Assembly: GCF_000172175.1 (NCBI RefSeq)
Contig: NZ_ABJL02000007.1
Location: 744,001-808,000 of the forward strand
Source of the DNA: Bacteroides intestinalis DSM 17393
Lineage (GTDB): Bacteria; Bacteroidota; Bacteroidia; Bacteroidales; Bacteroidaceae
Length of the DNA stretch: 64,000 nt
Direction of reading: 5' to 3'
Every line of letters starts with the position of its first letter. Within the stretch, counting starts at the first letter, position 1. Under the pieces are notes generated by a model. That model was not told the origin of the DNA. It made no database searches and worked only from the letters and a program-made list of their open reading frames with translations. This document shows positions 35,384 to 42,397 of the stretch, piece after piece. Made by a program: the position numbers and the translations under genes.

Positions 35384-36337
35384 ATGAAAAAAGAAAATGG
35401 CAATATCGGGCGACAAGGCTTACTCGTTAATTCTATGATGTCTGGAAAAAGAGGTTACAGGCATGAGCTTTTTGGAGATACTTATCTGGAATTTGCTAAA
35501 AACAAGAAACTTAATTGGAAGTTTCGAGATTTAGATTCTGCATACAAAAACAGCACTTTTCCTATTACGGTAAATGCATTGGCGAAGCTTACTTGTTTCA
35601 TGTGTAACTGGATAAAGGATATTGGTGCTTCCTCTGTAATATCTCCTTATTATATCGGTGAGTATTTTGATGATGATTCATTTTCTAAGATGCGTTCAGA
35701 TTCATGTGGCTTATTTTTTCCTTTTAAGGAAGGCAAACAATGGGCTAATGTGTTTTGGGTTTTGTCACGGCTTAATAAATCATGTATTGAATCATTATTG
35801 GGTCGGATATATTCTGATACCAAGGAGGAGGATCAGGGCTCAAAGATTACGGAGCTCATTGGTTTATTAAGTGTTGATGGGTATACGGTACAGCCTCGAA
35901 TAGGAGATCGTGTATATGTAGAAATAAAACAATCACAGGGAGATAATGAATCCGTTAGAAAGGTTGTAAATAAGGTAAGAACAAAGAAGATTCCAAGTGG
36001 AATAAAGCAAAAAACGCTGCAAGAATTGGCTTGTTTTATAGATGGTTGGGTTGAAGAGTTGAAAACAACAAGGGAACCACTTGTTGTTTGGAAGTACAAG
36101 AATCCTTACTGGTTTGTTCCCCAAAGGAGAAAGCGTAAAGACTTATATGATTATCTATTATCATGTAAACTTGAGCAGATTACAGCGGTAATTAAAATTG
36201 TATATGGTAGTACGGAAGAATCGCAAAAGAGTGAGAAACTGGATAAACTGAATGAAATTTTTAACAAGGATTTTTATGAGATAGCATTTACTTCCAATAT
36301 CCTGGAAATAAGAAAGATAACAATTGTTTATTTATAA
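35384..36337 (+). CDS. Hypothetical protein sharing a C-terminal domain with its upstream neighbour
   Basis: 317 aa. No family recognised. The N-terminal 180 residues contain FPITVNALAKLTCFMCNWIKDIGASS. The last 110 residues (LQELACFIDGWVEEL ... SEKLDKLNEIFNKDFYEIAFTSNILEI) align with the end of the 507-aa protein (SDKVELLNEILSKKSYVATLKDNVEIL). The gene begins 3 bp after the previous stop. It ends before a hairpin terminator, so it closes the operon that starts at the excisionase-like gene. Confidence 0.72.
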   Translation: MKKENGNIGRQGLLVNSMMSGKRGYRHELFGDTYLEFAKNKKLNWKFRDLDSAYKNSTFPITVNALAKLTCFMCNWIKDIGASSVISPYYIGEYFDDDSFSKMRSDSCGLFFPFKEGKQWANVFWVLSRLNKSCIESLLGRIYSDTKEEDQGSKITELIGLLSVDGYTVQPRIGDRVYVEIKQSQGDNESVRKVVNKVRTKKIPSGIKQKTLQELACFIDGWVEELKTTREPLVVWKYKNPYWFVPQRRKRKDLYDYLLSCKLEQITAVIKIVYGSTEESQKSEKLDKLNEIFNKDFYEIAFTSNILEIRKITIVYL

Positions 36338-36344
36338 AATAATG

Positions 36345-36384
36345 AGAGTCTGTATTTGATAATGATTGAATACAGACTTTCTTC
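36345..36384 (+). terminator. Intrinsic terminator of the zinc-finger operon
   Basis: Perfect 10-bp stem AGTCTGTATT / AATACAGACT with a 12-base loop, followed by TTTCTTCTTGTTATT. It lies 8 bp after the stop of the 317-aa gene. Confidence 0.65.
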
Positions 36385-36448
36385 TTGTTATTCATTAAAT
36401 AAAATAGTTTAATTCAATAATAAAATAGTGTTTCGAGAATAAAAGTTA

Positions 36449-37545
36449 TTTCTGCTTGAAGTGATCTCATCAAACAATCACGCATGGTGATGTATGGATA
36501 ACCAATTGATCGATAAATATTATAAGAATCAATAAGCCGTTTCTGCTTGAAGTGATCTCATCAAACAATCACGCATGGTGGTGTATGGATAACCAATTGA
36601 TCGATAAATATTATAAGAATCAATAAGCCGTTTCTGCTTGAAGTGACTTCATCAAATAATCATGCATGGTGATGTATGGATAACCAATTGATCGATAAAT
36701 ATTATAAGAATCAATAAGCCGTTTCTGCTTGAAGTGACTTCATCAAATAATCATGCATGGTGATGTATGGATAACCAATCACTCAATAGATATTATGAAA
36801 ATTAAAAAGCCGTTTCTGCTTGAAGTGGCTTCACCAAACAATCGCGTATGGTGATGTATGAACAATCGATTGATCGATAAATATTATAAAAATTAACAAG
36901 CTGTTTCTACTTGAAGTGGCTTCATCAAATAATCGTGTATGGTGATGTATGGATAATCGATCGATTGATAGATATTATAAAAATTAATAAGCCGTTTCTG
37001 CTTGAAGTGGCTTCATCAAACAATCGCGTATGGTGATGTATGAACAATCGGTCGATCGATAAATATTATAAAAATTAATAAGCCGTTTCTGCTTGAAGTG
37101 GCTTCATCAAACAATCGCGTATGGTGATGTATGAACAATCGGTCGATCGATAAATATTATAAAAATTAATAAGCCGTTTCTGCTTGAAGTGACTTCATCA
37201 AACAATCGTGTATGGTGATGTATGGATAATCGATCGATTGATAGATATTATAAAAATTAATAAGCCGTTTCTGCTTGAAGTGGCTTCATCAAACAATCGC
37301 GTATGGTGATGTATGAACAATCGGTCGATCGATAAATATTATAAAAATTAATAAGCTGTTTCTGCTTGAAGTGGCTTCATCAAACAATCGTGTATGGTGA
37401 TGTATGGATAATCGATCGATTGATAAATATTATAAGAATTAATAAGCCGTTTCTGCTTGAAGTAACTTCATCAAACAGTTACGCATAGTGATGTATAAAT
37501 AACAAAGTCTTGTTTTTCTTATTATGTCTGCTTGAAGTTATACTT
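36449..37545. repeat. Non-coding tandem array of 91-bp units
   Basis: The core TCTGCTTGAA (one copy TCTACTTGAA) starts at 36451, 36542, 36633, 36724, 36815, 36906, 36997, 37088, 37179, 37270, 37361 and 37452: twelve units with an exact period of 91 bp. A shortened 13th core is at 37527 (75 bp on). Each unit contains a short dyad (TTGA...TCAA), ATGGTGATGTATG, a variable segment rich in CGATCGA, and ATATTATAA followed by AAGCCGTT. The period is not a multiple of three and no long frame is present. Three variants of the CGATCGA segment recur in mixed order. Function unknown; possible roles are replication/partition iterons, a protein-binding array or an RNA repeat. Confidence 0.92.
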
Positions 37546-37667
37546 CTTGAATCGCTTTTGTTTGGTAGCGGTACAAAAGCTACCTGTTTTCAAAATAATT
37601 ATGAATTGTAATATCTCTATAACCGGAGAAATAAAGATAGAATCTTGGTTTATTGGAAAATATTGCG

Positions 37668-37712
37668 AAGAAAAGGGATAACTACCGGTGTGTAGCTTAT
37701 CTCTTTTCTTAT
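37668..37712. terminator. Hairpin, probable bidirectional terminator
   Basis: Inverted repeat GAAAAGGGATAACTAC / GTGTAGCTTATCTCTTTTC with a short loop (about 37670-37710), A-rich on one side and TTTTC on the other. It lies between the 91-bp array and the right end of the island. Confidence 0.45.
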
Positions 37713-37858
37713 TATCCGTTTATGCAAATTATATGTAAAAGCCTCATCATGGGCATAAATTTGAGAGAACTCTTTGTCAATAGAAGAAGCAGAAAGAAAA
37801 AGAATATCATTTACCGGTGTGTCACGTTTATCATTGATTATCACCACTTTCCAGAGGT

Positions 37859-37878
37859 TGTGTGCAAATTGTGTGCAA
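37859..37878 (+). repeat. Right internal terminal repeat, possible integrase arm/Xis site
   Basis: Second copy of TGTGTGCAAATTGTGTGCAA, same orientation as 22212-22231, 74 bp inside the right att repeat. Confidence 0.6.
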
Positions 37879-37899
37879 GGAGTTTCCGGTAGCATGAAA

Positions 37900-37932
37900 A
37901 AAGCCGCTACAAGGTTGCTTGTAACGGCTTAA
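37900..37932 (-). terminator. Terminator downstream of tRNA-Met, carried by the island
   Basis: On the minus strand the stem AAGCCGTTACAAG pairs with CTTGTAGCGGCTT (one mismatch) around a CAAC loop and is followed by TTTT. It lies about 20 bases after the tRNA 3' end. The island thus supplies a replacement for the terminator it displaced to 22000-22030. Confidence 0.7.
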
Positions 37933-37951
37933 TTTTCTTTGCTTTATGTCT

Positions 37952-37997
37952 TGTGGACCAGCCTGGGCTTGAACCAGGGACCTCCAGATTATGAGTC
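37952..37997 (-). repeat. Right attachment site (attR), inside the intact tRNA-Met gene
   Basis: 46-bp direct repeat identical to 22040-22085. The tRNA gene remains whole on this side because the island restores its 3' end. Confidence 0.9.
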
Positions 37998-38027
37998 TGT
38001 TGCTCTAACCAACTGAGCTACAAGTCC
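37954..38027 (-). tRNA. tRNA-Met (CAT), elongator type
   Basis: 74 nt; no encoded CCA (the genome continues ACA). Acceptor GGACTTG at the 5' end (38027-38021) pairs with CTGGTCC, apart from a U-U opposition. D arm AGCTCAGTTGGTTAGAGC, anticodon loop CTCATAA with anticodon CAT, T arm CCTGG-TTCAAGC-CCAGG. A G1 base rather than the C1-A72 mismatch argues against initiator fMet. A CAT tRNA could also be the lysidine-modified Ile tRNA; Met is more likely. Integration target of the island. Confidence 0.9.
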
Positions 38028-38122
38028 GGTGTTATCCTCATCGGATAGCGGGCACAAAAATAGTATATTCAGTTGAAATATGCAAACCTTTCGGGTAAAA
38101 TATACTGTTTGCTGCTTTGTTT

Positions 38123-38434
38123 TTAGAACTTATACGTACGTTTGGGGTTCTTGGGGAACCATCCTTTCTTTACGCGGTCTTCCTGTTCAAAGACTTCTTT
38201 GATCGTCCAGAACGAGGAAAAAGCAAATACACCTAAGAGGGAAGCAATCAGGATATTTTCTACACAAAGTGAAGCAGCGACACCTCCGATGCCCAGTACA
38301 AGAAAAATCCACCAGCACTTGGTACCCCAATAGTACTCGGCCTTTACTACCACAGGGTGAAACAACCCGATGATAAGAAAAGTACAAATGCCGATGAACA
38401 GTCCCGAAAGATGATATTCGTTTAAGAATTCCAT
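38123..38434 (-). CDS. DUF4491 family membrane protein
   Basis: 103 aa. Three TM helices: 10-28 (LFIGICTFLIIGLFHPVVV), 41-60 (WWIFLVLGIGGVAASLCV), 62-80. The GLFHP..VKAEYYWGTKCWW segment is the hallmark I associate with the Bacteroidota DUF4491 family. Function unknown. It follows the Lrp/AsnC gene by 10 bp, so it is co-transcribed with it. Confidence 0.85.
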   Translation of the reverse strand: MEFLNEYHLSGLFIGICTFLIIGLFHPVVVKAEYYWGTKCWWIFLVLGIGGVAASLCVENILIASLLGVFAFSSFWTIKEVFEQEDRVKKGWFPKNPKRTYKF

Positions 38435-38444
38435 AAACTATCTG

Positions 38445-38909
38445 TTATTTCTCCGGGCAAATGGGAATTTCCTTTTTGATGCTTTGCTCCAGTGAAATCA
38501 AAGTTTCAGTAGCGGTTACGCCCGGAATTTCCTGCATTTTGTTATTCAGCAAGTCCATCAGGTGCTCATTATCACGTGCATAAACCTTTGTCAGCATTGT
38601 ATAAGGACCTGTGGTGAAGTGGCATTCCACGATTTCCGGTATCTTTTCCATTTCGGCAACCACTGATTTATACATGGAACCTTTCTCAAGCTTGATACCT
38701 ACATACGTGCAGGTTCTGTATCCCAGAGATTTAGGATTCACATGATAACCGGAGCCGACAATAACGCCTAAATCAATCAAACGTTGTACACGTTGATGAA
38801 TGGCAGCACGTGATACGCCACACTCAGCAGCTACATCTTTGAAAGGAATGCGGGCATTCTGAGAGATGATTTCCAGAATCTGCCGGTCAAGATTGTCTAT
38901 TTTTTCCAT
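38445..38909 (-). CDS. Lrp/AsnC family transcriptional regulator
   Basis: 154 aa. An N-terminal AsnC-type HTH (LDRQILEIISQNARIPFKDV, CGVSRAAIHQRVQRL) is followed by a RAM/effector-binding domain (GYRTCTYVGIKLEKGS, HFTTGPYTMLTKVYARD). This length and layout are standard for Lrp/AsnC. Such proteins bind DNA as octamers and sense amino acids; the ligand here cannot be inferred. A -7 box TATATTTG on the minus strand at 38959-38952 lies about 43 bp before the ATG. Confidence 0.93.
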   Translation of the reverse strand: MEKIDNLDRQILEIISQNARIPFKDVAAECGVSRAAIHQRVQRLIDLGVIVGSGYHVNPKSLGYRTCTYVGIKLEKGSMYKSVVAEMEKIPEIVECHFTTGPYTMLTKVYARDNEHLMDLLNNKMQEIPGVTATETLISLEQSIKKEIPICPEK

Positions 38910-39017
38910 AATATCAATTTATGTAAGTTCTTGTTTTTATCAAATAGTAAGCAAATATAGGACTTTATTTTAATTTCTCTATAAAAATGGAGGAAAAAAT
39001 AGGGAAAGAGTAAAAAA

Positions 39018-39066
39018 GAAGCGGACGAAGCAGATGTTTTTGTTTACATCCGTTTTGTCCGCTAAG
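39018..39066 (-). terminator. Terminator of the FKBP operon
   Basis: On the minus strand the imperfect stem AGCGGACAAAAC.GATG / CATC.G.TTCGTCCGCT with an A-rich loop is followed by TCTTTTTTAC. It lies about 40 bp after the stop of the 288-aa FKBP gene. Confidence 0.65.
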
Positions 39067-39101
39067 TTTATGCAGGTGAAGAAGAAATCTTCAGCTGATA
39101 T

Positions 39102-39968
39102 TTATTTTTCGATACCAACGAGCTCTACTTCGAATATCAGAGTAGAGAACGGTTTGATCTGACCGCCGGTTTCTCTGCCACCATAAGCCAGGTCCTGAGG
39201 AATATAAAGTTCCCACTTAGAACCTACAGGCATCATAGTGAGGGCTTCTGTCCAACCTTTGATAACTTGATTAGCACGGAAAGTTGCAGGCTCGTTGCGT
39301 TTGTAAGAGCTGTCGAACTCAGTACCGTCAATCAAAGTACCCTTGTAGTTTACTTTCACTTTGCTGGTGTCAGCAGGAATCTCACCTGTACCTTTGGTGA
39401 TGATTTTGTATTGCAGACCGCTCGGAGTAGTTACAACACCTTCTTTACCTTTGTTGTCAGCGAGGAATTTTTCACCTTCAGCTTTGTTATCAGCATACTT
39501 AACTGCCAAAGCTTTCTCTTTGATGCTTTCCATACCTTCGCGCATGTAAGTTGTTGCAGCTTCTTTAGTCATAACGCCAGTCTTACCTGTGATACCTGCA
39601 ATGAAACCTGCCAGCATGTTTTCGCGGCTGATAGTCTGAGTAGAGTCGCTACCGAAGATTTGTTGGTTGAAACCTTCTACCCATTGTTTGCCTACCATTT
39701 GACCGATTTGCATACCAGTCATATAAGCGAGGTCTTTTTCGCTGGTCTTAGCAGCGCCTTCGTTGAAACCTTTGATGAATTCAGCCATCTGAGTAGTATC
39801 AACACCTTGTTGCATCAGATACTGAGTTAAGCCTTCTGTACGAGCCATACCGATGGCATAAGACAATGAGTCAACTTCTGTTTTCAGATTTGCTTTCGGA
39901 CTTTGTGCAGTACAGGAAGCTAAACCTGCGCCTACTGCAAGAGCCATGATCAATGTTACTTTTTTCAT
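39102..39968 (-). CDS. FKBP-type peptidyl-prolyl isomerase, lipoprotein (FkpA/Mip-like)
   Basis: 288 aa. A signal peptide with lipobox GLASC (Cys near 19) predicts an envelope lipoprotein. Residues 30-170 form the helical FKBP_N dimerisation region (LSYAIGMARTEGL). Residues 190-288 are the FKBP catalytic domain (VKVNYKGTLIDGTEFDSSY, VIKGWTEAL, LAYGGRE, LIFEVELV). It would catalyse prolyl cis-trans isomerisation in the periplasm or at the outer membrane as a folding helper. It follows the shorter FKBP gene by 21 bp, a tandem duplicate. Confidence 0.93.
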   Translation of the reverse strand: MKKVTLIMALAVGAGLASCTAQSPKANLKTEVDSLSYAIGMARTEGLTQYLMQQGVDTTQMAEFIKGFNEGAAKTSEKDLAYMTGMQIGQMVGKQWVEGFNQQIFGSDSTQTISRENMLAGFIAGITGKTGVMTKEAATTYMREGMESIKEKALAVKYADNKAEGEKFLADNKGKEGVVTTPSGLQYKIITKGTGEIPADTSKVKVNYKGTLIDGTEFDSSYKRNEPATFRANQVIKGWTEALTMMPVGSKWELYIPQDLAYGGRETGGQIKPFSTLIFEVELVGIEK

Positions 39969-39989
39969 TTTGCTTTTACTGTTTATTTT

Positions 39990-40586
39990 TTATTTTTGGG
40001 ATAATATTTCAAGTAATTCTACTTCGAAGATCAGTGTGCTGTGAGGCGGTATCATTTCGCCTGCACCTTGTGCACCGTATGCCAGGTCGGAAGGAATGTA
40101 GAGTTTCCATTTGGCGCCTTCGGGCATGAGTTGCAAAGCTTCTACCCAACCGGGGATTACCTGGTTTACACCGAACACGGCAGGTTGTCCGCGTTTGATA
40201 GAACTGTCGAACAGAGTTCCGTCAACCAGTGTACCTTCGTAGTGACATTTCACCTGGTCGGTAGCTTTTGCATATTTGCCTACGTTGCCTTCGTTGATGA
40301 CTTCGTACTGCAAACCGCTTGGCAGGGTAACAACACCCGGACGCTGCTTGTTTTCTTCCAGGAATTGTTTGCCTTGTTCTATGCTGGCGGCATTCATTTT
40401 CTCTTCCAGTTCGGCGAAGTATTTGTTCACTATATCGCGGGCTTCTGCATGCGATATAGCGGTTTTGTTTCCTTCTAATACGTCTTTGATAGCTTGTGCA
40501 AAGTCATCTACTTCGATGCCTTTTGCACCCATGCTTAATAAATTTTGACCTATTCCAAGGCCGATAGCGTAACTGAATTTATCCAT
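39990..40586 (-). CDS. FKBP-type peptidyl-prolyl isomerase, cytoplasmic form
   Basis: 198 aa. Same two-part layout as its neighbour (FKBP_N helices, then VKCHYEGTLVDGTLFDSS ... VIPGWVEALQLMPEGAKW ... LAYGAQGAGEMIPPHSTLIFEVELL) but without a signal peptide, so probably cytoplasmic. First gene of a two-gene operon. Two -7 boxes TAATTTTG and TACTTTTG occur on the minus strand at 40641-40634 and 40656-40649, both suitably placed. Confidence 0.92.
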   Translation of the reverse strand: MDKFSYAIGLGIGQNLLSMGAKGIEVDDFAQAIKDVLEGNKTAISHAEARDIVNKYFAELEEKMNAASIEQGKQFLEENKQRPGVVTLPSGLQYEVINEGNVGKYAKATDQVKCHYEGTLVDGTLFDSSIKRGQPAVFGVNQVIPGWVEALQLMPEGAKWKLYIPSDLAYGAQGAGEMIPPHSTLIFEVELLEILSQK

Positions 40587-40731
40587 ATATCTTTTGGGTT
40601 GCGACTGAAAGTGATGTATCTTTCAATCAGTTGCAAAATTACAAGTTGCAAAAGTAAGGGTTTTATTTGAATGATTTATGCTTTTAGGATTTAAATTTTC
40701 TTATATCTGTGCCAACTTCGGCAATCTTCTG

Positions 40732-40739
40732 TATTTTTG
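40732..40739 (+). promoter_or_regulatory. -7 box of the sirtuin gene
   Basis: TATTTTTG matches TAnnTTTG, 33 bp before the ATG at 40773. The -33 element is weak (TGTG at 40708-40711, 20 bp upstream). AAAGGAG precedes the ATG as ribosome-binding site. Confidence 0.5.
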
Positions 40740-40772
40740 TAGGAAAGAAACTGCGATAAATAGAAAGGAGAT

Positions 40773-41480
40773 ATGGCAATGAAGAAGAATTTAGTGATTT
40801 TGTCCGGTGCTGGAATGAGTGCCGAGAGTGGCATTAGTACGTTTCGTGATGCAGGCGGACTGTGGGATAAATATCCGGTGATGCAGGTAGCCAGTGCCGA
40901 AGGGTATGTACGTGATCCGGAGTTGGTGATTGACTTCTATAACGAACGCCGTAAACAATTGCTTGATGTGGAACCGAATGCAGGACATACAGGGCTTGCC
41001 GAGTTGGAGAAAGACTTTAATGTGACGGTAGTTACGCAGAATGTGGACAATCTGCACGAGCGTGCGGGAAGTACGCACGTCATTCATCTGCATGGTGAGT
41101 TGACAAAGGTTTGTTCGAGCCGTGATCCTTATAATCCTCGTTATGTAAGAGAGTTGAAACCGGAAGAGTATGAAGTGAAGATGGGCGACAAGGCTGGCGA
41201 TGGTTCTCAGTTGCGCCCGTTTATAGTCTGGTTTGGTGAAGCTGTACCGGAGATAGAAACGGCTATCGGCTATGTGGAAAAGGCGGATATCTTTGTAATC
41301 ATAGGTACTTCGATGAATGTGTATCCGGCAGCAGGTTTGCTGAATTATGTACCGCGGACGGCAGAGGTGTATCTGATTGATCCGAAACCGGTGGATACGC
41401 ACTCGATGAGGCAGATACATGTCATTCAGAAAGGAGCTTCGGAAGGAGTGAAAGAACTGAAGACAGAGATTCTTCACTAA
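40773..41480 (+). CDS. Sirtuin-type NAD-dependent protein deacylase lacking zinc cysteines
   Basis: 235 aa. NAD-binding GAGMSAESGISTFRDAGGLW (10-30), TQNVDNLHERAG, catalytic His in VIHLHGEL, FIVWFGEAVP, IGTSMNVYPAAGL: all class III/CobB-like motifs. The zinc-ribbon segment between the catalytic His and the WFGE motif has only one Cys (KVCSSRDPYNPRY) instead of four, so no structural zinc site can form. The protein would remove acyl groups from lysines using NAD. Single gene with its own promoter; convergent with the glycosyltransferase at 41651. Confidence 0.9.
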   Translation: MAMKKNLVILSGAGMSAESGISTFRDAGGLWDKYPVMQVASAEGYVRDPELVIDFYNERRKQLLDVEPNAGHTGLAELEKDFNVTVVTQNVDNLHERAGSTHVIHLHGELTKVCSSRDPYNPRYVRELKPEEYEVKMGDKAGDGSQLRPFIVWFGEAVPEIETAIGYVEKADIFVIIGTSMNVYPAAGLLNYVPRTAEVYLIDPKPVDTHSMRQIHVIQKGASEGVKELKTEILH

Positions 41481-41504
41481 CTCCTTGTGTTGTCTACAGA
41501 CTGA

Positions 41505-41622
41505 AACTTTTGCCATATCTTGCCATCGTTTTGGCACAGTTGTGCCATAGGCATGGCATAGTCTTGCCAAGGCGATGGCAAAACTGTGCCAAGGCTGTGG
41601 CACAACTCTGGCACTGTATTAG
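41505..41622. repeat. Cluster of TGGCA/TGCCA inverted repeats between convergent genes
   Basis: About ten copies of TGGCA or its complement TGCCA in 110 bp, spaced roughly 9-13 bp and mostly as TTGCCA(T/A), GTGCCA, TGGCAC. They allow several nested hairpins, such as GCCATCG with CGATGGC and TTTGGCACAGTT with AACTGTGCCAA. No open frame. It may act as a bidirectional terminator of the sirtuin and glycosyltransferase genes or as a protein-binding cluster. Confidence 0.7.
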
Positions 41623-41650
41623 GTGGAAAGTGTGAGGCTTACTTTGAGTT

Positions 41651-42397
41651 TTACTTCTTTAATATCATCCGCAATACAAACCATGTATGATGTGCCACGG
41701 TACTTACCAGCCCGTAATGTTTCACCATGATGCGGAAGCGTTCCCGTAGGGAGGCTTTCTGATTCTGCGTGGTCATGCCTTCTTCCAGATAATCGATAAG
41801 CGTGAGGTGCGTGTTGTGTAACGTCCGTGCTTTTTTCATGATGCGGATGCACCAATCAAAGTCGGCAGAGAAGCGGTATTGCATATCGTAGGGTATGGCC
41901 AGACTTCGTTTAGCGAAGAAAGCCTGATGACAAACAAGCATCCCTTGCTTGAAACTCTTCCATGTCAGCACTTCGGGTGCGGAGAGGCGGCGCATACGGA
42001 GGAAGTGCCTCTCTTTATTAACCAGAGCCGTTTCACCATAAATAACGTCCGGCAGTTCACCGATTCCCAGGGTATGTACCATCTGCTGCAAAGTGTCATC
42101 TTCGTGGAAACTGTCTCCGGCATTGAGGAAACAGAGATAGTCGCCGGTTGCCAGGTTGATGCCTTTGTTCATGGCATCGTACAGTCCCTTGTCCGGTTCG
42201 CTGACGATTTGCGTAATGCGGTCGCGATACCTTTCGGCAATGGCGAGGGTGCGATCTTTGGAAGCACCGTCTATAATGATGTACTCTATGTGGTGGTAGG
42301 TTTGGGAGATCACACTTAGTATCGTGTCTTCCAATACGGCTTCGGCATTGTAAGTCACGGTGATGATGCTGAACTTGGGCGTAAGGCGATTATGCAT
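41651..42397 (-). CDS. Glycosyltransferase family 2
   Basis: 248 aa. GT-A fold N-terminus FSIITVTYNAEAVLEDTILS with IIIDGASKDRTL. A nucleotide-sugar/metal site region follows (EPDKGLYDAMNKGINLATGDY, FLNAGDSF). This is the WcaA-like pattern of enzymes that add a sugar from an NDP donor. No TM domain. It overlaps the next upstream gene (42390) by 8 bp and is the last of three glycosyltransferases in an operon. Acceptor and sugar unknown; surface polysaccharide or LPS is likely from context. Confidence 0.9.
   Translation of the reverse strand: MHNRLTPKFSIITVTYNAEAVLEDTILSVISQTYHHIEYIIIDGASKDRTLAIAERYRDRITQIVSEPDKGLYDAMNKGINLATGDYLCFLNAGDSFHEDDTLQQMVHTLGIGELPDVIYGETALVNKERHFLRMRRLSAPEVLTWKSFKQGMLVCHQAFFAKRSLAIPYDMQYRFSADFDWCIRIMKKARTLHNTHLTLIDYLEEGMTTQNQKASLRERFRIMVKHYGLVSTVAHHTWFVLRMILKK

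Larger units (their letters stand above)
22040..37997. mobile_element. 15.9-kb integrated genomic island in tRNA-Met
   Basis: Bounded by 46-bp direct repeats (22040-22085 and 37952-37997). Contents left to right: unknown 292-aa gene, KAP NTPase, PIN protein, ImmA peptidase, XRE repressor (all minus); integrase (plus); 170-aa acidic protein; structured leader plus two lipoproteins; 220-aa gene (minus); excisionase-like HTH; small protein; two zinc-finger paralogues; 317-aa protein; 91-bp repeat array. Base composition is visibly more AT-rich than the flanks. No relaxase, VirB/Tra, phage head or tail genes were seen, so it is not self-transmissible on this evidence. It may be mobilised by another element. 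Confidence 0.85.

Noticed and set aside
36449..37545. CRISPR array
   Set aside because: Units are 91 bp and conserved throughout; there is no alternation of short constant repeats with unique spacers and no cas gene.
36449..37545. Tiny frames in each 91-bp unit (ATGGTGATGTAT...)
   Set aside because: They encode 5-10 codons, differ between variants and lack ribosome-binding sites.
37650..37895. 81-aa minus-strand frame near the right island end
   Set aside because: It spans the hairpin at 37670-37710 and the 20-bp terminal repeat, has no start context and no family resemblance.
41535..41560. Sigma-54 promoter (TGGCAC...TGC)
   Set aside because: It lies between convergent gene ends with nothing downstream to express and is part of the TGGCA palindrome cluster.
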